Shown here: piece by piece, positions 46,786 through 55,169 of the stretch
Position numbering within the stretch: position 1 is the stretch's first letter
Layout: each line of letters begins with the position of its first letter
Assembly: GCA_038147155.1 (NCBI GenBank)
Contig: JAYQTA010000009.1
Location: forward strand, 1-64,000
Length of the DNA: 64,000 nucleotides
Origin: Australimonas brisbanensis
GTDB lineage: Bacteria > Chloroflexota > Dehalococcoidia > Lucifugimonadales > Australimonadaceae
Direction: 5' to 3'
Program-made: the position numbers and the translations under genes
The notes under the pieces: generated by a model
What the model was told of the DNA's origin: nothing
Databases searched by the model: none
Seen by the model: only the letters and a program-made list of their open reading frames with translations

Positions 46786-47696
46786 CGCGCGCCCAGCGCC
46801 GCCAGGGCGGTGAGCAGTTCGCCCCGGTTCACCAGCCCCTCGAAGCGCGCGGCCACGTTGCCGTCGCCGTCCACAACGAAGGTCCACGGCTCGGTGGGCA
46901 GCCCCCACTCGGTGGCCTCCGGGGCCAGCACCAGGCGGCCCTCCTCGCGGGCGAGCGAGAGCACCCACGGCTCGATGTGCAGCATGGGCACGCGTCCACC
47001 CAGCGCCTCGTATGCCGCGGCCACCTCGTCCACCACGGGCCCGCACAGCGCACTCACGCAGAAGGCCGGCGAGGCGAAGGCCACCACGAAGGGCTCGCCC
47101 AGCGCCAGCGCACCGGCCACGGAGTGGCCGTGGAGCGGGTCCGTCTCCACCGCTCGGGAGGAGAGGTCCCGGAATGATGCGTCGGCCAGGGTCAGATTGG
47201 CCGTGGGCGGTGCGGGTGCACCGATGGCGGGGACCGTGGTGGCGTCCACCCGGAACGCGGGCGGCTCCACGCGGACGGCGCGGCCCTGGGCATTCACTGC
47301 GTCCAGATGCGCCTGGTAGGTGCCAGCCGTGGGCAGCATCACCCCGTCCGCCGTGTAGTAGCCGCGCACGTCGAAATGGGTGTGGAGCGAGCCGTCGGGA
47401 TGGGGGTGCGGCGTCCCGCCCTCGGCCCGGCGCCACGTGGCCCGCGCCTCGGCCACCTGCTCCTCGCTCCCGTCCGCCAGCAGACGCACGATGCGCACCG
47501 TGACGTCGGCATCCTCCAGCAGCACGCCGTTCACGTCGGCCAGCACGAAGGGGATGCGATTGAGCCCGGGGGTGAACTGGGTGGCGGTGAGGAAGCCGGA
47601 GTAGGTGGGCGCCTGCGTGTCGCCGCAGCCAGCCAGCGCCGCGAGCAGCGCGGCGGACAGGGCCATGACGGTGGTGAGACGGCAGAGGATGCGCAT
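46782..47696 (-). CDS. Lipoprotein with thioredoxin-like C-terminal domain
   Basis: 304 aa from ATG at 47696. Lipobox ALLAALAGCGD (Cys near residue 24), an Ig-like beta-rich segment carrying a His cluster (PHPHPDGSLHTHFD), then a thioredoxin-like domain. The usual CxxC is replaced by FCVSALCGP, two cysteines four residues apart, so redox activity is uncertain. Possibly copper or redox chaperone-like; not assignable. Confidence 0.8.
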   Translation of the reverse strand: MRILCRLTTVMALSAALLAALAGCGDTQAPTYSGFLTATQFTPGLNRIPFVLADVNGVLLEDADVTVRIVRLLADGSEEQVAEARATWRRAEGGTPHPHPDGSLHTHFDVRGYYTADGVMLPTAGTYQAHLDAVNAQGRAVRVEPPAFRVDATTVPAIGAPAPPTANLTLADASFRDLSSRAVETDPLHGHSVAGALALGEPFVVAFASPAFCVSALCGPVVDEVAAAYEALGGRVPMLHIEPWVLSLAREEGRLVLAPEATEWGLPTEPWTFVVDGDGNVAARFEGLVNRGELLTALAALGAR

Positions 47697-47705
47697 GGGG
47701 TTGCG

Positions 47706-47782
47706 TGGTGGGCGGTAGAGGACTCGAACCTCTGACCTCCGCGATGTCAACGCGACGCTCTAACCAACTGAGCTAACCGCCC
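47706..47782 (-). tRNA. tRNA-Val (anticodon GAC)
   Basis: On the minus strand GGGCGGT (47782-47776) pairs with ACCGCCC. D arm GCTC..GAGC, anticodon loop TTGACAT (GAC), T arm AGAGG TTCGAGT CCTCT. Discriminator A, CCA encoded (47708-47706). All four arms close. 74 nt plus CCA. Confidence 0.96.
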
Positions 47783-47825
47783 GCAACTCGGCCAGTATAG
47801 CGGGCGCTTGTGGTGCCCGCCTAGC

Positions 47826-48226
47826 GGCGGGCCCGCCACGCCCCTTTGGCCCGGCGCTTTTCCCGCTCGCTACGCTCGCTCGATGGAAGGGGGGCTCCCC
47901 CTGTCCCCAGCTGCCTGCGGCAGCCTCGTTCCCGGGGACTCCCCTGCGCCCCCTCCGGGGGCTACCCCGTCTACGCGCCCTGCCGGGCGCTCAACGTGGG
48001 GCCTGCGGCCCCGCTCGCTGCGCTCGCTCATGGAAGCAGGCGCGTGGCCTGCTCGCATAGTTCGCGATAGAGAGTGGGGCTCAGCCCCAAAAGCGCCGAC
48101 AAGCCTAGGAGTGTCCGGGCTAGGGGGGTGCAGTGGGGGAGTGCAACTCCCCCCGCCGGGGGTTCGGCGCGCAGCGCCCAGGGGGTGTCCCCCTTCAGAC
48201 GAGCGAACGAAGTGAGCGGGCCCCCT
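47826..48226. repeat. Palindromic intergenic repeats, copies B and C (upstream of gyrA)
   Basis: The 596-base gap between the tRNA and gyrA has no gene that I trust. At 47865-48040 lies the reverse complement of the element at 60500-60640, sharing about 60 bases of near identity around GAGCGCCCGGCAGGGCGCG. At 48105-48226 a second unit shares CCCAGGGGGTGTCCCCCTT with copy A. Ends of both are AGCGAGCGGGG-type arms. The last stretch before gyrA (48227-48378) holds a CG-alternating segment and a hairpin. Confidence 0.7.
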
Positions 48227-48340
48227 CGCGCGCGCACGCGTGGCGTACGCACGCGCGATGTGCTATGGTTGTGCGGATTTAATCGCAGATATCGCTGCGC
48301 GCTGTTGGCGTGCCACCAGATATGGGGTGATTGTCCCGCT

Positions 48341-48359
48341 GCCCACCGCGCTGGTGGGC
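48341..48359 (+). promoter_or_regulatory. Hairpin in the gyrA leader
   Basis: GCCCACC (48341-48347) pairs with GGTGGGC (48353-48359) around GCGCT; it ends eight bases ahead of the AAAGGAG ribosome-binding site. Could tune translation; no T tract follows. Confidence 0.4.
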
Positions 48360-48378
48360 CTCGCTGAAAGGAGCCCGC

Positions 48379-51012
48379 ATGGTTCTCGGTTCCGGCAACA
48401 TCCGCCCGGTCCGCATCGAGGAGGAGATGCGCTCGGCGTACCTGGACTACGCCATGAGCGTCATCGTCTCGCGGGCGCTGCCCGACGTGCGCGACGGCAT
48501 GAAGCCCGTGCACCGGCGCATCCTCTACGCCATGCAGGGCATGGGGCTGCGCCCCGGCTCCTCCTACAAGAAGTCGGCGGCGGTGGTGGGCGAGGTGCTG
48601 GGCAAGTACCACCCCCACGGCGACTCGGCGGTGTACGACGCCCTGGTCCGCATGGCGCAGGACTTCTCCATGCGCCACCCGCTGGTGGACGGGCAGGGGA
48701 ACTTCGGCTCCGTGGACGATGACCCCCCGGCAGCCATGCGCTACACCGAGGCGCGGCTGGCGGCGGTGGCCGAGCAGGTGCTGGCGGACATCGATCGCGA
48801 CACGGTGGACTTCGCCGACAACTACGACGGCTCCCAGCGCGAGCCCACGGTGCTGCCGACCCGCCTGCCCAACCTGCTGATCAACGGCGCGTCGGGCATC
48901 GCGGTGGGAATGGCCACCAACATCCCTCCCCACAACCTGCGGGAGGTGGCGGCGGCCATCGCGCACCTGATTGAGAATCCCGATGCCACCGTGGACGACC
49001 TGATGGGGTTCATCCACGGGCCGGACTTCCCCACCGCCGGCATCATCATGGGCAAGGAGGGGCTGCTCCAGGCCGCGCACACGGGCCGGGGCAGGGTGGT
49101 GGTGCGTTCGCGCGCCAGCGTCGAGGACATGGAGCGCGGCGACCGCCAGCGCATCGTGGTCACCGAGCTGCCCTACCAGGTGAACAAGGCGAGCCTCGTG
49201 GAGAAGATCGCCACCCTCTCCAAGGAGAAGAAGATCGAGGGCATCTCCGAGGTGCGGGACGAGTCCGACCGGGAGGGTCTGCGGGTGGTGATTGAGCTCT
49301 CGCGCGGGGCCGCCCCGGACCAGGTGCTCAACAACCTGTTCAAGCACACCACGATGCAGTCCGCCTTCCACGTGAACATGGTGGCCCTGGTGGATGGCCA
49401 ACCCCGCGTGCTCTCCCTGCGCGCCGCGCTGGTTGCGTTCATCGAGTTCCGCCGCAACGTGGTGCGCCGGCGCGCCGAGTACGACCTAGGCCGCGCCCGC
49501 GAGCGCGCCCACATCCTGGAGGGGCTGCGCATCGCGCTGGAGAACCTGGACGCGGTGATCGCCCTGATCAGGGCCTCCGCGGACACGGAGGCTGCGCGCA
49601 ACGGGCTGATGCAGCAGTTCGGCCTCACGGAGACCCAGGCCCAGGCCATCCTGGAGATGCAGCTGCGCCGCCTGGCCGCCCTGGAGCGCGAGCGCATCGA
49701 GAACGAGTACCGTGACCTGATGGCCCGCATCGCGGACCTGGAGGGGCTGCTGTCGGATCCCGCGCGGGTGCTGGCGGTGGTCAAGGACGAGACGGCCGAG
49801 GTGGCCCGAGCCTTCGGCAACCCCCGGCGCACGGAGGTGTGGGAGCAGGAGGCACAGGACTTCTCCAAGGAGGAGCTGACCCCCCACGCCGACGTGGTGA
49901 TCACCCTCTCGGACCGCGGCTACGTCAAGCGGCTGCCCATCGAGGCCTACCGGCTCCAGCGCCGGGGCGGCAAGGGCGTGCGCGGGCAGGAGACGCGCGA
50001 GGGTGATGCGATCCAGCAGCTGGTGGTGTGCGACACCCATGACTGGCTGCTGTTCTTCACCGACAAGGGGCGCGTGTACCGCGAGCGCGTGTTCAACGTG
50101 AAGGAGGACTCCACCCGCCAGACGCGCGGCACCCCCGTGCAGAACTACATCGCCATCAACCCGGCGGAGGAGACGGTGACGGCGGTGGTGTCCATCACGG
50201 ACCTAGAGGTGGACAAGTACATCTTCATGGCCACGCGCATGGGCGAGGTCAAGCGCATGGCGCTGGCCCAGTTCGCCAACATCCGCTCCAACGGCCTGGC
50301 CGCCTTCGACCTGGAGAAGGGCGACGCGCTGCTGGGCGCCCGCCTCGCGGATGAGTCCATGACGGCCATCATGGTCACCCGCAACGGCAAGGGCGTGCAG
50401 TTCGCGCTCACCGACGTGCCGGTGCGTCAGACGCGCGGCGCGGGCGGGGTGCGCGGCATCCGGCTGCTGGACGACGACGAGCTGGTGGGCATGGACGTGG
50501 CCAACCCCGACGACCAGCTCTTGGTGCTGACGGTGCGCGGGTTCGGCAAGCGCACACCGGTCAACCGCTTCCGCACCACGGGGCGCAACGTGCAGGGGGT
50601 GATCGCCCTCAAGATCTCTGACAAGACCGGCTCCCTGGCAGGTGCGGTGATCACCGGGCCCGACGTGGAGGAGGTGATGGTGGGTTCCTCCAAGGCCATG
50701 GTCTACCGCACGCGGCTGGAGGAGATCCGCACCCTGGGCCGCAATACCCAGGGCGTCATGGTGATGACCAAGCTGGCCGACGCCGACCGCGTCATCTCCC
50801 TCTCCGCCTTCAAGGAGCGCTCCTGGGAGGAGATCCCGCAGCTGCCGTCCCTGGCCGCAGCCCCCAAGCCCCCCGCGGGCAAGCGGGGGAAGAGCGCCGC
50901 CGCACCGCCACCGCCCGCACCGGCCCCGCAGCTGGCGCTGGGCCTCGATGACCAGGAGCCGGACGAGCCGGACGCCGAGGACGCCGCAGATGAGGAAGAG
51001 GAGGACGAGTAG
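48379..51012 (+). CDS. gyrA: DNA gyrase subunit A
   Basis: 877 aa from ATG 48379. Winged-helix breakage-reunion domain with catalytic Tyr in AAMRYTEARL near residue 121, coiled tower, and six-bladed C-terminal domain. The QRRGGKG (GyrA box) near residue 532 marks gyrase rather than topoisomerase IV. The tail is Pro/Ala-rich then strongly acidic. gyrB is not in the window. Confidence 0.96.
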   Translation: MVLGSGNIRPVRIEEEMRSAYLDYAMSVIVSRALPDVRDGMKPVHRRILYAMQGMGLRPGSSYKKSAAVVGEVLGKYHPHGDSAVYDALVRMAQDFSMRHPLVDGQGNFGSVDDDPPAAMRYTEARLAAVAEQVLADIDRDTVDFADNYDGSQREPTVLPTRLPNLLINGASGIAVGMATNIPPHNLREVAAAIAHLIENPDATVDDLMGFIHGPDFPTAGIIMGKEGLLQAAHTGRGRVVVRSRASVEDMERGDRQRIVVTELPYQVNKASLVEKIATLSKEKKIEGISEVRDESDREGLRVVIELSRGAAPDQVLNNLFKHTTMQSAFHVNMVALVDGQPRVLSLRAALVAFIEFRRNVVRRRAEYDLGRARERAHILEGLRIALENLDAVIALIRASADTEAARNGLMQQFGLTETQAQAILEMQLRRLAALERERIENEYRDLMARIADLEGLLSDPARVLAVVKDETAEVARAFGNPRRTEVWEQEAQDFSKEELTPHADVVITLSDRGYVKRLPIEAYRLQRRGGKGVRGQETREGDAIQQLVVCDTHDWLLFFTDKGRVYRERVFNVKEDSTRQTRGTPVQNYIAINPAEETVTAVVSITDLEVDKYIFMATRMGEVKRMALAQFANIRSNGLAAFDLEKGDALLGARLADESMTAIMVTRNGKGVQFALTDVPVRQTRGAGGVRGIRLLDDDELVGMDVANPDDQLLVLTVRGFGKRTPVNRFRTTGRNVQGVIALKISDKTGSLAGAVITGPDVEEVMVGSSKAMVYRTRLEEIRTLGRNTQGVMVMTKLADADRVISLSAFKERSWEEIPQLPSLAAAPKPPAGKRGKSAAAPPPPAPAPQLALGLDDQEPDEPDAEDAADEEEEDE

Positions 51013-51032
51013 GCGTCCTGGCCCCCCACCCC

Positions 51033-51062
51033 TTGTCAGCAACGGGCTGGGGCGGCTAAAAT
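51033..51062 (+). promoter_or_regulatory. Promoter of rplU-rpmA
   Basis: TTGTCA (51033-51038), 18 bp, TAAAAT (51057-51062). The rplU ATG is at 51078 and an in-frame GTG at 51072, so the leader is only a few bases and no Shine-Dalgarno is seen. Confidence 0.6.
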
Positions 51063-51077
51063 CCCCTGGTTGTGAGC

Positions 51078-51443
51078 ATGAACTACGCAATCATCGAAAC
51101 CGGCGGAAAGCAGTACCGGGTCCAGCCCGGTCAGACCATCACCGTGGAGAAGCTCCCCGGCGAGGTGGGCAGCACGGTCGAACTCGACCGTGTGCTCCTC
51201 CTGGCCCAGGACGGCGCGGCCACCGTTGGCACCCCCACCGTTGAGGGGGCCAAGGTCGTGGCCGAGGTGGCCGAGCAGGGGCGCGGCGATAAGGTGATCG
51301 TCTTCAAGTACAAGCCCAAGGTGCGCTACCAGGTGAAGCAGGGCCACCGCCAGTGGCTGACGAAGCTCTCCATCAAGGAGATCGTCGGTTCCGGCGCGGG
51401 GGCGGCTCCCAAGCGCACGCGGAGCAAGAGCAGTGGCGCATAA
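51078..51443 (+). CDS. rplU: 50S ribosomal protein bL21
   Basis: 121 aa from ATG 51078 (GTG 51072 is an alternative that adds two residues). NYAIIETGGKQYRVQPGQ and the basic HRQWLTKLSIKEI end are standard bL21. Overlaps the rpmA GTG by 11 bases. The stop is TAA. Confidence 0.96.
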   Translation: MNYAIIETGGKQYRVQPGQTITVEKLPGEVGSTVELDRVLLLAQDGAATVGTPTVEGAKVVAEVAEQGRGDKVIVFKYKPKVRYQVKQGHRQWLTKLSIKEIVGSGAGAAPKRTRSKSSGA

Positions 51444-51693
51444 GAAGGCAGGCGGTTCCAGCCGCAACGGACGCGACTCCAAGAGCAAGCGCCTCGGCGT
51501 GAAGCGCTTCGGGGGTGAGCAGGTGCGCGCGGGGACCATCATCCTGCGTCAGCGCGGCACCCAGTTCTTCCCGGGCCTGAACGTGGGCATGGGGCGCGAC
51601 CACACGCTGTACGCACTGGTGGATGGTGAGGTCAAGTTCGACCACGCCACCAAGCTGCGCAAGCGGGCCAACATCGTCCCCGCCACGGCCTAG
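51433..51693 (+). CDS. rpmA: 50S ribosomal protein bL27
   Basis: 86 aa from GTG 51433. MAHKKAGGSSRNGRDSKSKRLGVKRFGG is the canonical start that reaches the peptidyl-transferase centre, without the N-terminal extension cleaved in some Firmicutes. Follows rplU as in most bacteria. Confidence 0.96.
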   Translation: MAHKKAGGSSRNGRDSKSKRLGVKRFGGEQVRAGTIILRQRGTQFFPGLNVGMGRDHTLYALVDGEVKFDHATKLRKRANIVPATA

Positions 51694-51767
51694 CAGCACC
51701 GTTCTCCAGGGCCCGGGCATCATACTGGCACGGGCCTTGCTCGTTCCCAAGGCACAGGAGCAGCACG

Positions 51768-51971
51768 ATGAAGACCGGGATCCACCCCACCTACTACGAG
51801 GAAGCGCAGGTTACCTGCTCGTGCGGGAACACATTCACCACGGGTGCCACCACCCCCACCATCAAGGTGGAGATTTGCGGCGCCTGCCACCCCTTCTACA
51901 CCGGTGAGCAGCGCATCGTGGACACCGAGGGTCGGGTGGAGCGCCTGAAGCGCCGCTTCAACCTCCAGTAG
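51768..51971 (+). CDS. rpmE: 50S ribosomal protein bL31 (zinc-binding form)
   Basis: 67 aa from ATG 51768 after AGGAG. CSCGNTF and CGACHPFYTG provide the zinc ligands of the C+ form. A hairpin (AGGGCCCG near 51711 with CGGGCCTT near 51738) sits upstream. Confidence 0.96.
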   Translation: MKTGIHPTYYEEAQVTCSCGNTFTTGATTPTIKVEICGACHPFYTGEQRIVDTEGRVERLKRRFNLQ

Positions 51972-51994
51972 CCCCCTTTCGGGCGGGAGTCCCC

Positions 51995-52888
51995 GTGTCC
52001 CAACAGCGGTTCGTGTACGGCGGTCAGGCGGTCATCGAGGGTGTGATGATCCGCGGGCGCAGCGCGTACACCGTCGCCGCGCGCCACCCCGACGGCTCCA
52101 TCCGCACCATCCGCCGCCCCGTGCCCACCTGGAGCACCGGGCGCTGGCGGCGCGTGCCCTTCGTGCGCGGCGTGCTGGTGCTTGCCGAGTCGCTGGTGGT
52201 GGGCATGCGCGCCCTCACCTACTCGGCCCAGGTGGCCGCGGGTGAGGAGGAGGACGAGCAGCCCATCCCCGCCTGGGCCCTGGCGCTGACCATGGCGGCC
52301 TCCCTGGGGTTGGGCGTCGGTCTCTTCTTCGTCCTGCCCCTGGTGCTCACCCACTACGGCGTGGATCGGTTCACCGGCAACTCCATCCTCTCCAACCTGG
52401 GGGAGGGGGTGCTGCGCTTGGGCATCTTCTTCGCCTACCTGGGCCTGGTGGGGCTGATGCCATCCATCCGCCGGGTGTTCGGCTACCATGCCGCTGAGCA
52501 CATGGCCGTCCATACCAACGAGCATGCGCTGGACCTGGAACCGGACAACCTGCGCCGGTTCCCCGCCGCGCACCCGCGCTGCGGCACGGCCTTCCTGCTC
52601 ACGGTGATGCTGGTGAGCATCGTGGTCTTCGCGCTGCTGGGTACGCCGGACCTCCCCCTGCGCATCGCATCGCGCATCGTCCTGGTGCCGGTGATCGCCG
52701 GCATCTCCTACGAGGTGATCCGCTTCAACGCGGCGCACTCCGGCAATTGGCTGGTGCGTGCGGGGACCATCCCCTCGCTGGCGCTCCAGGCCCTCACCAC
52801 CCGCAAGCCGGACGATGGGCAGATCGAGGTGGCCATCGCCGCCATGAACGCGGCCATCGCCGCCGATGAGGCCCCCGAGGCCGCCTAG
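51995..52888 (+). CDS. DUF1385 (YqhQ-type) membrane protein
   Basis: 297 aa from GTG 51995. YGGQAVIEGVMIRGR and YHAAEHMAVHTNEHA with RCGTAFLLTVML are the conserved DUF1385 motifs; four or five spans. Usually next to rpmE and prfA in other bacteria; here an OsmC gene follows instead. Function unknown. Confidence 0.92.
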   Translation: MSQQRFVYGGQAVIEGVMIRGRSAYTVAARHPDGSIRTIRRPVPTWSTGRWRRVPFVRGVLVLAESLVVGMRALTYSAQVAAGEEEDEQPIPAWALALTMAASLGLGVGLFFVLPLVLTHYGVDRFTGNSILSNLGEGVLRLGIFFAYLGLVGLMPSIRRVFGYHAAEHMAVHTNEHALDLEPDNLRRFPAAHPRCGTAFLLTVMLVSIVVFALLGTPDLPLRIASRIVLVPVIAGISYEVIRFNAAHSGNWLVRAGTIPSLALQALTTRKPDDGQIEVAIAAMNAAIAADEAPEAA

Positions 52889-52940
52889 GCGCACCGCCTG
52901 CACGCGCGGGCGCATCTCAAGACCAGTGAGGTGAGCCCCT

Positions 52941-53375
52941 ATGTCCAACGCCGGCGTCCCACTGAACCGTGTGTCCGTGGAGTGCCTCACGGGGTTGGCC
53001 GCCCGCGCCTCTGCCCGCGGTCACGTGGTGGTGGCCGACGAACCCCCCTCGGCAGGGGGCGCCGATGAGGGCATGCGCCCCTCTGAGCTGCTCCTCTCCT
53101 CACTGGGCGGCTGAATCGCCATCACGCTCCGGCTGTACGCCGGGAGGAAGGACTGGGCGCTGCGCGAGGTGCGGGTGGAACTGGCCCACCGCAAGGTGGA
53201 GGCGGAAGGTGGCTCGCCGGTGGACGAGATCGACGTCGAGGTCACCGTCACCGGCGACCTCGACGCCGCGCAACTCGAACGCCTGGAGCAGATATCCGGC
53301 CGCTGCCCCGTGGCCCGCACCCTCAAGGGTGGAGGGCTGCGCATCAGCGAGCGCCTCACCCACCTCCCGGCCTAG
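52941..53375 (+). CDS. OsmC-family thiol peroxidase-like protein with in-frame TGA (probable selenocysteine)
   Basis: One frame of 145 codons from ATG 52941 to TAG 53375, broken only by TGA at 53112-53114 (codon 58). It reads LLLSSLGG-TGA-IAITLRLYAGRKDWAL; OsmC proteins have their peroxidatic Cys exactly there (SLGxC.A.TLR.YA). Downstream, CTCCGGC-TGTAC-GCCGGGAG folds with the apical loop 19 bases after the TGA and a G in the first two loop positions, as bacterial SECIS rules ask. The second conserved Cys is at GRCPVARTLKG. Reduction of organic or lipid hydroperoxides is the family role. OsmC-like selenoproteins are known from marine metagenomes, from memory. No sel genes are in the window. 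Confidence 0.82.
53127..53146 (+). promoter_or_regulatory. SECIS-like hairpin after the OsmC TGA
   Basis: CTCC/GGAG and GGC/GCC stems with one bulged G; loop TGTAC (53134-53138). Spacing from the TGA to the loop is 19 bases, within the 16-37 range used for bacterial SECIS prediction. Confidence 0.65.
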
Positions 53376-54280
53376 CGCACGTTCACGCTGGCCGCCCCCA
53401 CGCTGATGGACAGGTCCACCCGGTCCTGCGCCGTGGCGTAGTCCGCCGACTCCCACACGTCCCCGGACTTGGGGAAGCGCTCCGCGTCCACGCTTACTGA
53501 CGAGAGCCCCGACGATGCCCTGATGCGCGCCGCCACCCCCACCGGGATGATAAGGGTGATGTCCGCCGCGCCGCCGCTCACGCTGGCGCTGAGGCGCCCG
53601 TAGGCGGGCAGCGTGATGCTCACGTCCGCCGCACCAACGATGACGGAGAGGCTCTCGATGGACAGCGCGGACAGGTCCACGTCAGCGTCCGCCGCGCCGA
53701 TGTCCAGGTCCATCGCCATGGGGATGCCGCGCGCCAGGGCGATGTCCCAGTTCGCGTCGTTCTCACCCCAGCCGAAGGGCAGGTCGAGGAGGCCACCCTC
53801 GCCGGGCGCGTAGCGCAGGGTGGCCGTCCCGCCGGTGCGCTCTACCGCGGCGATGGGGTCCTTGCCGGGCATCACCTGGGTAGACTCGGCCAGCAGGCGT
53901 GAGTCCTCGGGAAGGGCGTTCAGGCGCAGCGAGCCCGCGCCGAAGTCCACCTCCACGTCCATGTGCGAGACGGGCACGATGCCCAGCGGCTCGTTCACGT
54001 AGAGGGTGCACATGCCCGCGTGGGTGGGGCCGATGAGCGCGGCGAGAGCGATGGCCCCGGCCAGCAGCGCCGCCACGATGGCTCCCGCCACCAGGGGCGC
54101 GCGCCGCCCCAGCACCAACTGCACGCCGGCGATGATGATCAGCACTGGCCACAGGCGCTAGAGTGCGCCCCACACGCCCCAGGCCACCACGCCGGTGGTC
54201 TGGAGCAGCAGCAGCGCACCCAGGGCCACCAGCACCAGGCCGCCGATGGGGATGCGTGAACGCCTGGGTTCCTTGTTCAT
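53372..54280 (-). CDS. LiaF/toastrack-type membrane protein with in-frame TAG
   Basis: From ATG at 54280 a 303-codon frame runs to TAG 53372 and is broken only by TAG at 54158-54160 (codon 41). N-terminal spans read LVLVALGALLLLQTTGVVAWGVWGAL-TAG-RLWPVLIIIAGVQLVLGRR, where relatives have an aromatic residue (often LWRLWPVLLI). The rest is a beta-helical toastrack domain (DIGAADADVDLSAL, VSGGAADITLIIPVGV). Cell-envelope stress sensors of this type pair with PspC. Start overlaps the PspC stop by ATGA. Confidence 0.7.
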
Positions 54281-54744
54281 CGCTTGCCTCCGCGCATCTG
54301 GCGGCCGGCGATGATGAACACGCCCACGCCGATGATGACCAACGGCCAGAACACGTCCCAGCGCCACCAGAAGAAGACGTTGAAGTTGGAGGCGAGCAGC
54401 ACCGCCCCCACCAGCACCAGCACCAGTCCGGCGGCCATGCGGCGGCGCTCGCGCATCGCACCGCGGCGCTCCTTGTCCTCAGGGGTCGGCGCGCTGGCGG
54501 GGCTTGCATCCTTCGCCATCGGGTCATCAGGCATGCCGGAGACCAACGGGTCGGCGGTCTTGGGCGCCTCGGGCAGGGCGATGGCCAGGATGATCTAAGC
54601 GATGATGCCCACCCCGGAGGCGAGGGTCAGGGCGGCGAAGACCACCCGCACCAGCACCGGGTCCACCTCGAAGTACTCGGCGAGTCCGCCACAGACCCCC
54701 CAGATCACCTTCTCCTTGGAGCTCTTATGCAGCCGTTGTTCCAT
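54277..54744 (-). CDS. PspC-domain protein with in-frame TAG
   Basis: 156 codons from ATG at 54744 to TGA 54277. PspC domain: LHKSSKEKVIWGVCGGLAEYFEVDPVLVRVVF, then LASGVGIIA-TAG-IILAIALPEAP at 54595-54597 (codon 50). PspC relatives have a conserved Tyr there (..YLILWIVMP). A second part adds a charged linker and two spans with WWRWDVFWPLVIIGVG (DUF-type LiaI/LiaF-like). ATGA-coupled to the toastrack gene. Confidence 0.72.
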
Positions 54745-54940
54745 GGGTGCCTCCCCGGCGTGGTGTTGGGCCCATCTTTCAGCGTGCACGCTAGGGGCCA
54801 TGCGTGCGGCGGACGTGTACCCATTACCATCGGACGTGGAAGGGGCGTGAACGGTTCCCGTCGGCCGAGGGGTGTGGGAGGAGGGACCGTGCGGTGGTAG
54901 GCTTGCGCCGCTGGAGTCAGCGGGCACAGGGAGGTGACGC

Positions 54941-55150
54941 GTGGGGTGCATGGCCATCTTCGCCATCCCCTCGGCGGGGGTGAGCTTCTTCTTCAGCGCG
55001 TGGGTGCTGATGCTCTTCGCCGGGGTCATCAACCCGTGGCTGGGCCTCAAGACGGTGAGCTACGTGGAGGCGATGGTCATCACCATCGCGCTGTGGATCG
55101 TGGTGGCCCCGCTGGTGGCCGCCGTGGCCGGTAGCCGCAGGCGCCGCTAG
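54941..55150 (+). CDS. Small two-span membrane protein upstream of the second Rieske gene
   Basis: 69 aa from GTG 54941 behind AGGGAGGTGA. Spans AIFAIPSAGVSFFFSAWVLMLFAGV and AMVITIALWIVVAPLVAAVA flank WLGLKTVSYVE; basic tail. No family recognised. Lies 19 bases before the Rieske gene; a comparable tiny membrane gene is beside the first Rieske gene. Confidence 0.65.
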   Translation: MGCMAIFAIPSAGVSFFFSAWVLMLFAGVINPWLGLKTVSYVEAMVITIALWIVVAPLVAAVAGSRRRR

Positions 55151-55169
55151 GGCGCCGAGGAGGGCAGGG

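Noticed and set aside
47846..48215. Short ORFs in the tRNA-gyrA gap
   Set aside because: They coincide with the palindromic repeats and encode Pro/Ser/Arg-rich low complexity.
47826..48226. CRISPR array
   Set aside because: The repeated units are palindromic and irregularly spaced, with no constant repeat-spacer period.
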